64,000 bases of DNA. Source: CBDBJL01 sp965206365. GTDB taxonomy: Bacteria > Pseudomonadota > Alphaproteobacteria > JABAAW01 > JAHZMA01. Positions 26,959 through 36,993 of this stretch are shown piece after piece (positions within the stretch are counted from its first letter, which is position 1; each line of letters opens with the position of its first letter). The notes below the pieces were generated by a model. It made no database searches. It saw only the letters and a program-made list of their open reading frames with translations, and had not been told where the DNA came from. The position numbers and the translations under genes were made by a program. The stretch lies in NCBI GenBank assembly GCA_965206365.1, contig CBDBJL010000005.1, positions 44,271 through 108,270 on the forward strand, in the 5' to 3' direction.

Positions 26959-28767
26959 ATGCCACCGATTACATTAACGCGGAAAAGTCAAAATTTATTA
27001 AGTTCTATTCGCAATCGGCGTGATCTACCAAACCAACGTGAATATGATGAATGCTATAAAGAGATCCTCTCTAAAGAAGGAGCTCTAACTTCAAGTGAGA
27101 AAAATTGCTGGCAACAGCATAAAAAGGAAACGGAGAATTTTAAGAGGTTACGCCATGACGAGCAAAATCTTTTAATCGAGATTACAAAAACTCCCAATTG
27201 CCTTAGCACGAAGCACGAGCATTTATTGTATAAGTTAGGTCAAGCCAAGCGCAATTTAAGCCCGCATCATCAAAAAGCGATTGAGACGGTTCAGAAAAAG
27301 CAGAGCGAGTATAAGGTTTTTTTCGCAAGCTTACCGCCAAAAGTGCGCAATACCATCGAGAAATGCGAGCGCAATCAGTCGCTAAATGAAACTGAGACAC
27401 TTGTTTTGGCGCAACATGTAACGGGGAAAATCGATAAATTACCCAATAATCTTGTGGAACCGATAAAAAAAGCAGTCAATCAATTACCGCCATCAGTTAG
27501 TGCTACCAAAAAGGATTTTCATGTTTCTAGTTCTGCGCAAAATAAATCCTGCATTTTGGTGGATCCAAAATTGCTACAGCTAACCGTTCAAATTTGCGAG
27601 CAAGTGATTAGAGAGGTTCAAAAGGCAAAATTTCATGTTCCTGAAGCTTACGAAGCTGGTAAAATTTCGAGTTTTAACCACCACGAGCGAGAAGCATTTC
27701 TGAAGAAAAATTATGAAAAGCTTGCCAAAAGAAAGCAAAATTCACAATTTGGTGAGGTTCGGTATAAATATACCCCGTTTGGAACCCATGAGGGCGTTGA
27801 TTACTCAATGCATGATCATGAAAGCGGGATCATTATCTATCCTTATTATAGAAAAGGTGCGATTGTGATTGAGATTCACGAGGGTCAAAGCAACCCAGAT
27901 AATAATTATATTCAGATTGCAGAAATTGCAGACGACACCAACGAAGATGGTATTTATATCACCACCTATCGGCATATGCGTCAAGTTTCCAATCGAATTA
28001 TCGTAGGCACTTGGCTTAAAGGGGGCGAAGCATTGGGCGATTATCGTAAAATCGTTACAGCGGTTACAAATAATGATGCCGAAATTACTACAGAAAAGAA
28101 GGGTTCACTACAAAACATTAAAATTTATAAAAAAAGTAAACATTTGCTGTATGTAAAAAAAGGGCAAGTTAGAACTCAAGCCAATGTTAAGAATGGTTTT
28201 TCTAATGATTTTCATTTCCAAGTGAGATGGGATAAGGATAAATATGTTATTTATAATGAACATTTGCATATTGAAAAAAGATATGTGAACGGCACGAAAG
28301 TAACTGAATTTTTGCAAGATGGAAAAATTAACAAACGTGAAGGGCTGGATTTGGTTTCCGCTGCTAGGAAGGCGAAAGAACATAAAAACGCTGCAATTCA
28401 AGAAGGGTTTAAATTTTTTGTAGCCGATGCTACGGGGAAGATTCCTGGAGGCATTGCGATCTTTACTCACGGTGAACCTGATTATGATAAATATATTGCC
28501 TCTGCCAAAAAATTCTTAAATGCAGTAAAAACTCCAGAAAAAGATAAGGGAACAAACATTGTTCGCGATATTGCCGCCTTGGTGGCGATGCGCTCGGCAA
28601 TTTTAGAAGCAAAAAATCGGAATAATGATAATCCATGCATCAAAAACACTGTTGATGTTAACACAACCTTTACAAAAATTAAACAAGCACTTGAGGTTCT
28701 TGTTTTATATTATAAAAAGGATAGTGAGGTTGATAAAGCCGTTCAAAAAATTATAGGCAATATGTGA
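26959..28767 (+). CDS. Large protein with divergent M23 (LytM)-like peptidase core
   Basis: This 602-residue protein has no signal peptide. Residues 1-180 are charged and probably helical. Residues about 270-430 show the pattern of M23 zinc peptidases: THEGVDYS (His277 and Asp281, the HxxxD zinc pair), TYRHM (His339, like the YAHL motif) and DFHFQVRW (His419, matching the second His of HLHFEVR). The first His of that last motif is Asp417, so a catalytic residue is changed. A long insertion separates the motifs. Residues 440-602 are unassigned. It could be an inactive cell-wall binder, an effector, or a peptidase with altered chemistry. AAGG (gaaggaaaaa) precedes the ATG. It stands alone between unrelated genes. 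Confidence 0.6.
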   Translation: MPPITLTRKSQNLLSSIRNRRDLPNQREYDECYKEILSKEGALTSSEKNCWQQHKKETENFKRLRHDEQNLLIEITKTPNCLSTKHEHLLYKLGQAKRNLSPHHQKAIETVQKKQSEYKVFFASLPPKVRNTIEKCERNQSLNETETLVLAQHVTGKIDKLPNNLVEPIKKAVNQLPPSVSATKKDFHVSSSAQNKSCILVDPKLLQLTVQICEQVIREVQKAKFHVPEAYEAGKISSFNHHEREAFLKKNYEKLAKRKQNSQFGEVRYKYTPFGTHEGVDYSMHDHESGIIIYPYYRKGAIVIEIHEGQSNPDNNYIQIAEIADDTNEDGIYITTYRHMRQVSNRIIVGTWLKGGEALGDYRKIVTAVTNNDAEITTEKKGSLQNIKIYKKSKHLLYVKKGQVRTQANVKNGFSNDFHFQVRWDKDKYVIYNEHLHIEKRYVNGTKVTEFLQDGKINKREGLDLVSAARKAKEHKNAAIQEGFKFFVADATGKIPGGIAIFTHGEPDYDKYIASAKKFLNAVKTPEKDKGTNIVRDIAALVAMRSAILEAKNRNNDNPCIKNTVDVNTTFTKIKQALEVLVLYYKKDSEVDKAVQKIIGNM

Positions 28768-28953
28768 GTAAGAGTTTGTTAAATTGAAAATAAATATTAA
28801 TTGCTAAATCAAAAAAACTTATGTTATCTTCTTCTTGTAGGGTGTTTGTAAAAGAAATACCCCGCCGTAAAGTTATAGTGTCCCGCGAGGAAATGGTGCA
28901 TGGCTTCCTTATGAATAAAGGCGAAGATAACATTCTCTTTGAAAGAGCAAATC

Positions 28954-31012
28954 ATGATTACAATCAAATATCTATTCGCTTTGCTAGTGATGGTCGTAAT
29001 GGCTTTGCCCATTTTGGCTCAGAAGGTTGAAGAAATAGATTCTCGATACCCTAAATTAGGGGATGCTGATTTTACAAAAATCGCAACCCTTGCCAATATT
29101 AAGAAGTTGCTAGGTAATGGTGTTGATGTTAATGCAATTGATGAAGATGGATATATACTTTTACGTCGTGCTCAAGATGTTGAAAGTGTCAAACTTTTGC
29201 TGGATGCTGGGGCAGATGTGAATGTCAAAAATAATTGGGGCGAAACGCCTCTATATAATGCCCCTAATGCTGAAATTGCCAAGTTTTTATTAGGTGTCGG
29301 GGCAGATGTGAATACAAAAACTAAGAATGGCGAAACGCCTCTGCATAATGCCCATAATCCTGAAATTGCCAAGCTTTTATTGGATGCTGGGGCAGATATT
29401 CATGCAAAAACTGATATTGGAAGTACACCTCTACATTATGCCAAAAATGCTGAAATTACTAAACTTTTATTAAAAGCAGGAGCAAATGTGAATGTGAAAA
29501 GTAATAGTGGAAACACACCTCTACACAATGCTCCAGATACTAGGAACATTAAACTTTTACTGAATGCCGGGGCGGATGTGAATGCGAAAGATAAATATGG
29601 AGAAACAGCTCTCCATAATTTTTGGGGTATTGAAGCTATAAAGCTTTTGCTGGGTGCCGGGGCAGATATAAATGCCCGTGGTAATGTTGGAAAAACGCCT
29701 CTGCATCATGCGGTTTTTTATGCACACATTGCTTCTGCGAAGCTTTTGCTAGATGCCGGGGCAGATGTAAATGCCCGTGATGATGATGGTGAGACCCCAT
29801 TTTTTAAGGCTGTTTATGGAAAATACGTACACCAAATATACGATAGGGAAAAACATTATATTGAGTGTAGTGAAGGTGGCGGATGTAGTGAAGATGAACA
29901 ATATGAGCCCACTAGTAATGTCACTTATGAAGAGACGATTGCTATGATTGATATTTTAATCGAATACGGCGCTGATGTGAAAGCAAAAAATAAGAAAGGC
30001 AATTTTGCCAATTTTGATTTCTTTGATAATTATCTGATCAAAATCGGCGTTCTCCTTGATCCTAGAGTAACAGATGATGATTATATGGATGAGAAAAATG
30101 CAACTCTTTTAGATATTCAAGAATTACTGGCAACGGACATTGATATTAATATCAAAAATAAGGTTGGCAACACCTTTTTATATTCTGCTCTTCTTCACAG
30201 AAGGGATAAGATTGCGATTTTTTTGATTGAAAAGGGGGCAGATGTGAATGTGAAAGGTGAAGGTGGAAGAACGCCTTTGCATTTGGCGCGGGATGCTGAG
30301 ATTACGAAATTACTGATAGATGCGGGGGCGGATGTGAATGTGAAAGGTGAAGGTGGAAAAACGCCTTTATATTATGCCGATAATGCTGAAATTACCAAAT
30401 TATTGCTGGATTTCGGGGCGGATGTGAATGTAAAAACTAAGAATGGAAGAACGCCTCTGCATAATGCCCGCGATGCTGAAATCACCAAATTATTGCTGGA
30501 TTTTGGGGCGGATGTGAATGTAAAAACTAAGAATGGGGAAACGCCCTTAAATAATGCCCGCGATGCTGAAATCACCAAGCTTTTGCTGGATTTTGGGGCT
30601 AAATAATGTGAGTGTACGTAGTAGTATTAACGGAGAAACGCCTTTGCATTGGGCTAAAAATGCTGAAACCACCAGGCTTTTGTTAGATGCCGAAGCAGAT
30701 GTAAATGCCTGTGATGATGATGGTGAAACCCCACTTTTTAAGGTTATTCGCGGGAGATACGTGTACCAAATATATGAAGAGCAGGCATATTATGTTGAGT
30801 GTCGCGAAAAAGATACGTGTAGTACAAATGGAGAATATAAGCCCACTAGTAATGTCACTTATGAAGAAACGATTGTGATGATTGATTTTTTAATCGAATA
30901 CGGTGCCGATGTGAAAGGGTTGCATGATCGTGATGGGAACTTTGGTACTCGTTCTTCTCTTCTTGAGGATTATCTAATTGAAATCGAAATTTCCAAAAGC
31001 CTAAATCAATAA
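28954..31012 (+). pseudogene. Secreted ankyrin-repeat protein, frameshifted
   Basis: A signal peptide (YLFALLVMVVMALPILA before QK) is followed by some fourteen ankyrin repeats of the GETPLHNA / EITKLLLDAGADVNVK type. Within the array two copies of an unusual insertion occur, each carrying a YVHQIY or YVYQIY tyrosine cluster, two cysteines and SNVTYEETI. The frame breaks near 30600, where LLLDFGA should run into NNVSVRSSINGETPLHW; one A too many in AAATAATG explains it. Restored length is about 680 residues. Such exported ankyrin proteins often act in host or microbial interaction, but here that is inference. Repeat copies near the end are almost identical, indicating recent amplification. 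Confidence 0.75.
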
Positions 31013-31026
31013 CTTTAAGGAGCGTG

Positions 31027-31184
31027 CAGGCTTACGCCACAGATGTAGAAGCCAACATTGCCATTTCAAAATTATTAATTGCACATGGTCCTAAGCCTCA
31101 TGCTGTAATGATGGCAAGGGTGCTCATTATCTGGGCGATATTGTTACAAGCAAGAGTGCTTGTAATGATGTTAAGGGTTGCTAG
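31027..31184 (+). pseudogene. Ankyrin-repeat gene remnant
   Basis: Right after the ankyrin gene, one frame reads EANIAISKLLIAHGPKPHA and the next continues CNDGKGAHYLGDIVTSKS. Together they resemble an ankyrin repeat with at least one frameshift. There is no start codon context. It may be the lost C-terminus of the upstream gene or a separate decayed copy. Confidence 0.45.
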
Positions 31185-31375
31185 AGAATATTAGAAATTT
31201 GCCAAATCACTAAGCACCACATTTAGAAAATAGGTGGTGAAGTTTGTCAATTTACCGAGAAAATTCTTTGAACTTGATATTCATACATGTTTTCCCCCGC
31301 TACATTGTTAGAGGATACAAAAAAGCACCCCCTAACAACATATTTCATTACCAGAAAGATAATTAATTCATAGAA

Positions 31376-31525
31376 TTATTTTTTCTTTTCGGTATCATGA
31401 TTCGGGTTTATCTGCCGAGACCGATTATCTTGAGCCTTTTTGTAGGCAGGGTTATTCTTGTTTTTTTGATTAGCGTGATTGTCAAGATTTTCTTGCGATG
31501 GTTTTTTCTTCTTATCATCAGCCAT
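31376..31525 (-). CDS. Small hydrophilic protein, 49 residues
   Basis: An ATG preceded by a weak GAAG opens a frame rich in Lys, Asn and Gln: MADDKKKKPSQENLDNHANQ, then KNKNNPAYKKAQDNRSR. The core DNHANQ...NNPAY reminds me of short uncharacterised proteins with a DNRSNQxNPNN motif found in many bacteria, but I cannot verify this. It has no hydrophobic segment. It stands alone between ankyrin remnants and a dispersed repeat. Confidence 0.45.
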   Translation of the reverse strand: MADDKKKKPSQENLDNHANQKNKNNPAYKKAQDNRSRQINPNHDTEKKK

Positions 31526-31594
31526 AAGTATACTTCAAAAATTAAATATTAATTACAAAATTACAATCAGAAGATTTGTAGCAAAACTACAGAT

Positions 31595-31925
31595 CCGCTG
31601 GTGATCAGGGAGTTGATAAACCTATTAATATAATGAAAAAAGGCCACGACGCGTTTAGTCATAACCATTATGCCATGACCTATTTTATTACGCCGTCTCC
31701 CCAATCCAAAAGTATAAAAACATTTTCGGCAGGTATAGTCGATTATATTAAAATTAGGGGTTATCAAGCCCCAGAAATAGTTTAAACCTATTCCCAAATT
31801 CAGTATGAAGGTTTCATGCGTAAACCACAAGAAAAAATATGGATAATATGATTATTTTTTTAAGGGTATTATGAAACAGCGATTTGATGGGTGTAGCAAA
31901 TTTATGAAAACCGCTCGCCTTATTA
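31595..31925 (-). repeat. Dispersed intergenic repeat, copy B
   Basis: This is the inverted counterpart of the element near 8.0-8.4 kb. Its end nearest 31595 is best conserved (about 113 bases, including GGCCTTTTTTCATTATATT on the minus strand). GGGCTTGATAACCCC and TAAGGCGAGCGGTTTT match the other conserved blocks. The encoded peptide on the minus strand keeps RRR, IGH, VAFFHYI and RF. The remaining bases up to the class II aldolase gene contain nothing else I can name. Confidence 0.55.
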
Positions 31926-32025
31926 TGCCGGGGCAATCATGCTTCATTTTTCGTGGCATTCTTGTATCCCGCGCTCATTATAATTTAAGGGGATCGGGCT
32001 GTTTGGTTCCTCAGATCTTATGATT

Positions 32026-32754
32026 TCAATCTTGATAGGAGGGATCGATTTTATCAAGCATTCTTCGTAAAGCTGCCCATTCATATTTGCCCGGTGGAAA
32101 GGTTTGATATTGGTGATGAGCAGTTTCCCAAACCGCATTTGTACCTTTGCATAGTGGCAAACCTGTTGCCCGTGCAGCCAGCATTACTTTGCATGCGCGT
32201 ACCAAATAATGCATATACATGAAGGCTTCGCCCGCAGTTTCTCCGGCAGTAATAAATCCATGATTGCGTAAAATTAGGCATTTTTTTCCCGCAATATTTC
32301 TCGCAATGCGCTCGCGTTCATCCAATTCTAAAGACATGCCCTCCCAATCATGATAGCCAATTTCACCATACATGGGTGCTGTATCTAGTACCAAGAAATC
32401 TAAATTTTCTTGTAAGGCTGTTACCGCCAACACTTCAGGTGCGTGGGAATGAAACACCACCTTCATGTGATGATGTTGATTATGAATCGCGCTATGGATA
32501 ACAAAACCTGTGGTGTTGAGCTCTTTTGGACCGAACAAAACATTGCCTTCGCCATCAAGTTTTATCAAGTTACTGGCGGTAATTTCAGTGTTAAGCAAAC
32601 CAAATTGGTTCATTAAAAAATGATTTTTAGTACCGGGAACGCGCATGGTAATATGGTTCCAAATCAAATCATCATAGCCAAAAATATTGGCGAGGCGATA
32701 CAAAGCGGCTAAATCAATACGGGCTTGATACTCTTCTTTAGAAATTTTTGCCAT
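32026..32754 (-). CDS. Class II aldolase/adducin family protein
   Basis: The 242-residue protein matches the family of fuculose-phosphate aldolases and adducin heads. Zinc-site residues appear in VVFHSHAPEVLAVTA (HxH) and LRNHGFITAGET (the later His and GFIT turn), and the MYGEIGYHDWEGM segment is frequent in this family. The function is not specific: aldolase, epimerase or decarboxylase activities are all known. It is divergent from a DmdA-like gene with about 130 bases between them, suggesting shared regulation. Confidence 0.85.
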   Translation of the reverse strand: MAKISKEEYQARIDLAALYRLANIFGYDDLIWNHITMRVPGTKNHFLMNQFGLLNTEITASNLIKLDGEGNVLFGPKELNTTGFVIHSAIHNQHHHMKVVFHSHAPEVLAVTALQENLDFLVLDTAPMYGEIGYHDWEGMSLELDERERIARNIAGKKCLILRNHGFITAGETAGEAFMYMHYLVRACKVMLAARATGLPLCKGTNAVWETAHHQYQTFPPGKYEWAALRRMLDKIDPSYQD

Positions 32755-32881
32755 AACCCGCCTTTTTACGATAGTAAGCCATTTGCTTGTACGAGATTAA
32801 CAGCAACCATTGTGCTTTATTTCTTGGCAAGATGCAAGAAAAATGATAGGGTTGCTCCGCTATATTTTTGAAAGGAAAAAA

Positions 32882-33985
32882 ATGTTTGAAATTGTACCTC
32901 ATACGCGTTTGCGTAAATCACCTTATTTTGATGCCACAGTGCAAGCGGGCGTTAAAGGTTTCGTGCCTTACAATCAAATGCTGTTGCCTTTGGGCTATGG
33001 TGATATGGATGCGGAATATTGGAAATTGATTCAAGGCGTTCAGCTTTGGGACGTTGCTTGTGAGCGACAAATTCAGTTGAAAGGCAGAGATGCTGCGCTT
33101 TTGGCACAAATTTTAACTCCGCGAGATCTTTCGCAATGCAAGGTGGGGCAAGGAAAATATGTCGCTATTTGTAATCATCGAGGGACGATTATTAATGACC
33201 CGATTATTTTGAAAATTTCTGATGATTGTTATTGGCTTTCCATTGCTGATTCTAATATCTTGTTTTGGGCGCGTGTGATTGCCGCTGAACGCAGTCTTCA
33301 GGTTCATATTACCGAGGCTGATATTGCTCCGCTTGCTGTGCAGGGTCCAAAATCTGATGATGTTATGGCGTCGATTTTTGGTGATTGGGTGCGTCAGATT
33401 AAGCATTTTTGGTTTCATGATGTTGAGATTGAAGGAATTACATTGAAATTAGCACGTTCGGGATGGTCGCGCCAAGGTGGTTTTGAACTTTATTTAATGG
33501 ATTGTACTCAAGGGGTGAAATTATGGAATTTGCTCATGGAAGCCGGGAAGGGCTGGGATATGGGTCCGGGTTATCCAAATCCGAATGAGAGAATTGAAAG
33601 TGGTTTGCTTTCTTGGGGTGGGGATAGTGATGATGATACCAATCCGTTTGAAGTGCGGATGGAACAATATGTAGATTTAGATGTGCCTGATGATGTTGTT
33701 GGCATTCAAGCTTTACGGCAAATTAAGGCGCAAGGCATTAAACGCCATCAGTTGGGGGTAATTCTGGTAGGGGAAGAACCTCAACCTAGCCATGATGAAT
33801 GGTATGAGCTGTGGCAAAATAATAAGAAAATAGGGGTTATGACCAATGGTGTTTATTCGCGTAGGTTGCAAAAAAATATTGGTTATGGGCTGGTATTGCG
33901 CACCGTGAAGAGTGGGGATCGGGTTGTTGTGCATAAAAAAGGTGAGTTGATTTGTGGTGATCTAGTGGAATTGCCTTTTCTTTGA
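32882..33985 (+). CDS. dmdA: DmdA-like folate-dependent demethylase (GcvT family)
   Basis: The 367-residue protein fits DMSP demethylase better than glycine cleavage T-protein. Matching blocks from memory are QLWDVACERQIQLKG, RDLSQCKVGQGKY, NDPIILKI, SIADSNI, LARSGWSRQGGFELY and the long NERIESGLLSWGGD segment preceded by GPGYPNP. DmdA moves a methyl group from DMSP to tetrahydrofolate, giving methylmercaptopropionate. Some close homologues are not DMSP-active, so the substrate should be treated as probable. I chose the ATG after GAAAGG; the frame is open 24 codons upstream. No dmdB/C/D genes are visible nearby. Confidence 0.75.
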   Translation: MFEIVPHTRLRKSPYFDATVQAGVKGFVPYNQMLLPLGYGDMDAEYWKLIQGVQLWDVACERQIQLKGRDAALLAQILTPRDLSQCKVGQGKYVAICNHRGTIINDPIILKISDDCYWLSIADSNILFWARVIAAERSLQVHITEADIAPLAVQGPKSDDVMASIFGDWVRQIKHFWFHDVEIEGITLKLARSGWSRQGGFELYLMDCTQGVKLWNLLMEAGKGWDMGPGYPNPNERIESGLLSWGGDSDDDTNPFEVRMEQYVDLDVPDDVVGIQALRQIKAQGIKRHQLGVILVGEEPQPSHDEWYELWQNNKKIGVMTNGVYSRRLQKNIGYGLVLRTVKSGDRVVVHKKGELICGDLVELPFL

Positions 33986-34443
33986 TGGTAGGAAAATGGT
34001 TATTACAAAATAATATTTCTATGGTTTGAAATTCATGATAACTTTGCCACGCTTATATTTTATAAGTTACGATTAGGTTATTCTTCCGCATTTTCACTCT
34101 ATTTTTGAGCATTTTCCCATTGCATTTTTTATGATAATGGTAACGAAATATCATTTTTTCGAAGCGATTGCGAAATGCTCACAATGGTAATTTATGAATT
34201 TGACTCTATTTGCGGGGTTGATTGTGCATGATGGTGCCTGGCATCAGCTTATGGAGATCGTCGTAAATGATCGCCATGAAGAAAAGCGCAAATAATAAGC
34301 GTAATAAAAATGATTACGGTTTTACCAAACCATGCGGTAAGAATAGATGGTTATGAATATCGAAAATGTTGCTTGTGGTATGGCGTATGGAGATTTGTGT
34401 TTATTCATTTGGGGCTGGATTACTTTTTGCTTGCAAAAATCTA
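33986..34443. other. Intergenic region between dmdA-like gene and chemoreceptor
   Basis: About 460 bases lie between two convergent genes. I see no frame with a ribosome site, no strong hairpin with a T run, and no match to the dispersed repeats. Confidence 0.4.
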
Positions 34444-36606
34444 TCAATGGGATTTATGGATAATAGAAATTTTTTCTAAGAAACCTCTTACTATTTTTTC
34501 TAGTGAAGTAATCGTGTTGACACTTTTACCCATGTAATCAGACATGCTTTTAGATTTTTGTAATGTGCTTTGGGCATATTCGCTAATTTTATTCACTTTT
34601 TTACTGGCATCGATGGTTCCGCGTGAGGCATTACGGCTGAATTGTGTAATTTCGCGTGCTGTTGTGGCTTGCTGTTCTACGGCGGTTGCAATCGAGCCAA
34701 ATATTTTTGTTATCGTTTGAATTTCATTATCAATGAAATGGATCGCGTTTACGGCCTGCGTGGAAACATCACGAATGGCGGTGATTTGCGTGGAAATATT
34801 TTCGGTAGCTTTCGTTGTTTGGGTAGCTAAAATTTTTACCTCATTGGCAACCACGGCAAAACCTTTGCCATTTTCCCCAGCTCGTGCTGCTTCAATAGTG
34901 GCATTCAGGGCAAGTAAATTTGTTTGTTCTGCAATATCGTTAATCAATGTGACAATATCGTCAATTCCTTTAGATAATACCGACATATCCCGCACAATCT
35001 TATCGGTTTTATTGATGCTTTGTGCGGCTTTTTGTACAGAAATTCGAGAAGTTTGCATTTTTTCACTAATTTCAGTAATCGATGATGCCATCTGGGAGGT
35101 TGCCGATGCTACCAGCTGAACATCCTGGGTGGCATGTTCGGCAACCGTAGCAATTTCATCTGAAAAATCATGGGTCATCTGTACAGCTTCGCTTACAGAT
35201 TGATTTTCCGTTTTCATTGTCTCGATAATTTCGCTGACATCATCAAGCAAATTTTTGGTATCACCTTGGAATTTTGTTGTTAATGTTTCAAATTGTTCAG
35301 TGCGCTCATCGTGTTGTTTTTCTTTGAGCTTTTTTTCGGTTTCTTTGGCAATTAGCATTTTTTTGCGAAAAATATCCATTGAACGAGCAATGATGCCAAC
35401 TTCATCTTTCCGATCCGTAATTCTTTGAATGCTATCTTCGTAATTCCCCTCACTCATACGATCCATAATTCGCGTTACGATTAATATGGGTCGCGTTAAT
35501 GTTTTCGCAAAGGTTCGCACCATCAAGATCATGATAACAAGAAGGACGAGAGTGATCTCGATCAGCGTAATTGCATGTTTTTTCACTCTAGTGATGATCG
35601 TATTATAATGGGCTTCGATCACGAAAACATGCCTTGTATCAAAAAAATTAACGAGCGAAAAAGCTCCAATTACATCTCTCCCTAAATAGTTATTATATCG
35701 CTCAATTTCTATCACTTCTACTTTGCGTGTTTCTTCTAAAGCCAATATTATATCAGGATGTTGGGGAATTTTATCTTTTAAGGGTTTGATTTTAGGGGAT
35801 AATCTGGGTTGCGTTAAAAAAGAAAATTTATCATTAATTAAAAAACTGTTGATATCATCCGTTAAACCTTTGCCATCAGAGACAATATTAGCAATTTGAT
35901 CTAGAGGAATTTGAAGAATAAATACACCCAAAATATCACCATTGACATCTTTGATCGCCTTACTTAAAAATGCGTTTTCTTCGCCGTTCTTCGGTTCATA
36001 AGGTTTTAGGTCACTATAGCCTCCAAGTGTATCTAATGTTTCTACGGCACCTTGAAACGCTTCTGCCAAACCTGAATTCGCCCATTTGCCATCCACAAGA
36101 TTGGTTGCAAAATCTTTTTCTTTGAAAACGCTATAAACAACATCGCCTTTTGGGGTTACAAGAAATAGATCATGATAATGGTTTCGCTGTTGAAATTCAA
36201 GGAACCAAGGATGGTATTTACTATGATATTGGCTATAGGTGGAACCATCTTTTGCATCTTTTAATTCCCATTTCTCGCCTTTAGGATAATCATTGTCGTA
36301 AATGTAAAGCTCTTGTAATTCTTCGGTGAAATTTTCCGATGGCGCAGATGTTGCAAAATCGATCATAGACTGAATAACCATTTTATTTAAAGCCATCAAC
36401 ATGGCATCATTTTCTACCTTTTCAAGATATTTATGTAATTCTTTCACGCGATGTACCGTAATCAAATTAAGTTCTTCACGAAGAATTTTAACAGCATCAT
36501 TTATCGAAAAATAGGTTATCGAGATAATTAAACAAATGGCTGTTATTACCATGAGGATCATGGAGTAAATTTGTATTTTTATAGATATCGCTACGTTACG
36601 AAACAT
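34444..36606 (-). CDS. Methyl-accepting chemotaxis protein, first of a tandem array
   Basis: At 720 residues it starts MFRNVAISIKIQI with a first membrane segment at about 12-32. The periplasmic Cache-type sensor contains SKYHPWFLEFQQRNHYHDLF and YSVFKEKDFATNLVDGKW. A second membrane segment lies near 345-367, then HAMP, then the signalling domain (VTLINDIAEQTNLLALNATI). AAAGGGAG precedes the ATG. The two genes upstream on the same strand are close copies that differ mostly in the sensor. No methylation-enzyme or kinase genes are in the window, so it must work with a chemotaxis system elsewhere. Confidence 0.9.
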   Translation of the reverse strand: MFRNVAISIKIQIYSMILMVITAICLIISITYFSINDAVKILREELNLITVHRVKELHKYLEKVENDAMLMALNKMVIQSMIDFATSAPSENFTEELQELYIYDNDYPKGEKWELKDAKDGSTYSQYHSKYHPWFLEFQQRNHYHDLFLVTPKGDVVYSVFKEKDFATNLVDGKWANSGLAEAFQGAVETLDTLGGYSDLKPYEPKNGEENAFLSKAIKDVNGDILGVFILQIPLDQIANIVSDGKGLTDDINSFLINDKFSFLTQPRLSPKIKPLKDKIPQHPDIILALEETRKVEVIEIERYNNYLGRDVIGAFSLVNFFDTRHVFVIEAHYNTIITRVKKHAITLIEITLVLLVIMILMVRTFAKTLTRPILIVTRIMDRMSEGNYEDSIQRITDRKDEVGIIARSMDIFRKKMLIAKETEKKLKEKQHDERTEQFETLTTKFQGDTKNLLDDVSEIIETMKTENQSVSEAVQMTHDFSDEIATVAEHATQDVQLVASATSQMASSITEISEKMQTSRISVQKAAQSINKTDKIVRDMSVLSKGIDDIVTLINDIAEQTNLLALNATIEAARAGENGKGFAVVANEVKILATQTTKATENISTQITAIRDVSTQAVNAIHFIDNEIQTITKIFGSIATAVEQQATTAREITQFSRNASRGTIDASKKVNKISEYAQSTLQKSKSMSDYMGKSVNTITSLEKIVRGFLEKISIIHKSH

Positions 36607-36993
36607 GGATATTCTCCCTTTAAATTTCTTAATAGAATATTCTACTTATAATAGATGTATTCACCAATTAACACGACTAATGTAACTATAGCATACAAAC
36701 ATTAAAAGTCTATACAAAAATTTTATCCCAAAACGGTATCGTTATTTTGAAAATTTAATAAGATAAAACAATGGGATAGAGGAGAATTTTAATGAAAATG
36801 GGATCGTATATTTATAAATATTTTGATATCATTTTATATTTTTTAGGAAATTATTGAGAAATTATATCGACTTATGGGTGCCATTACGCTATAGATAATT
36901 TGTATTAGAGCCGTTATAAGGGTAAATTAGGTGTATTAAGAGTTGGTTTCTTTGGCGTAGTTTTTCATTGAAGCATGCGCAAATTATTAAAAT
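36607..36993. other. Spacer between chemoreceptor copies
   Basis: This AT-rich spacer has no gene. Its last 60 bases (with AGAGTTGGTTT and CATGCGCAAATT) resemble the bases just before 39478, so the downstream flank was duplicated with the receptor gene. Confidence 0.5.

Noticed and set aside
28821..29030. Frames on both strands upstream of the ankyrin gene, with GTTATCTTC/GAAGATAAC at the two sides
   Set aside because: The inverted pair is short and the frames overlap the ankyrin signal peptide; no family match, so neither a gene nor a mobile element can be supported.
31300..31345. GTTAGAGG/CCCCTAAC hairpin as terminator of the ankyrin region
   Set aside because: Mismatch within the stem and no T run.
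34310..34537. Frame of 75 codons between the dmdA-like gene and the receptor
   Set aside because: Tail overlaps the receptor gene antisense, aromatic-rich composition, no start signal.
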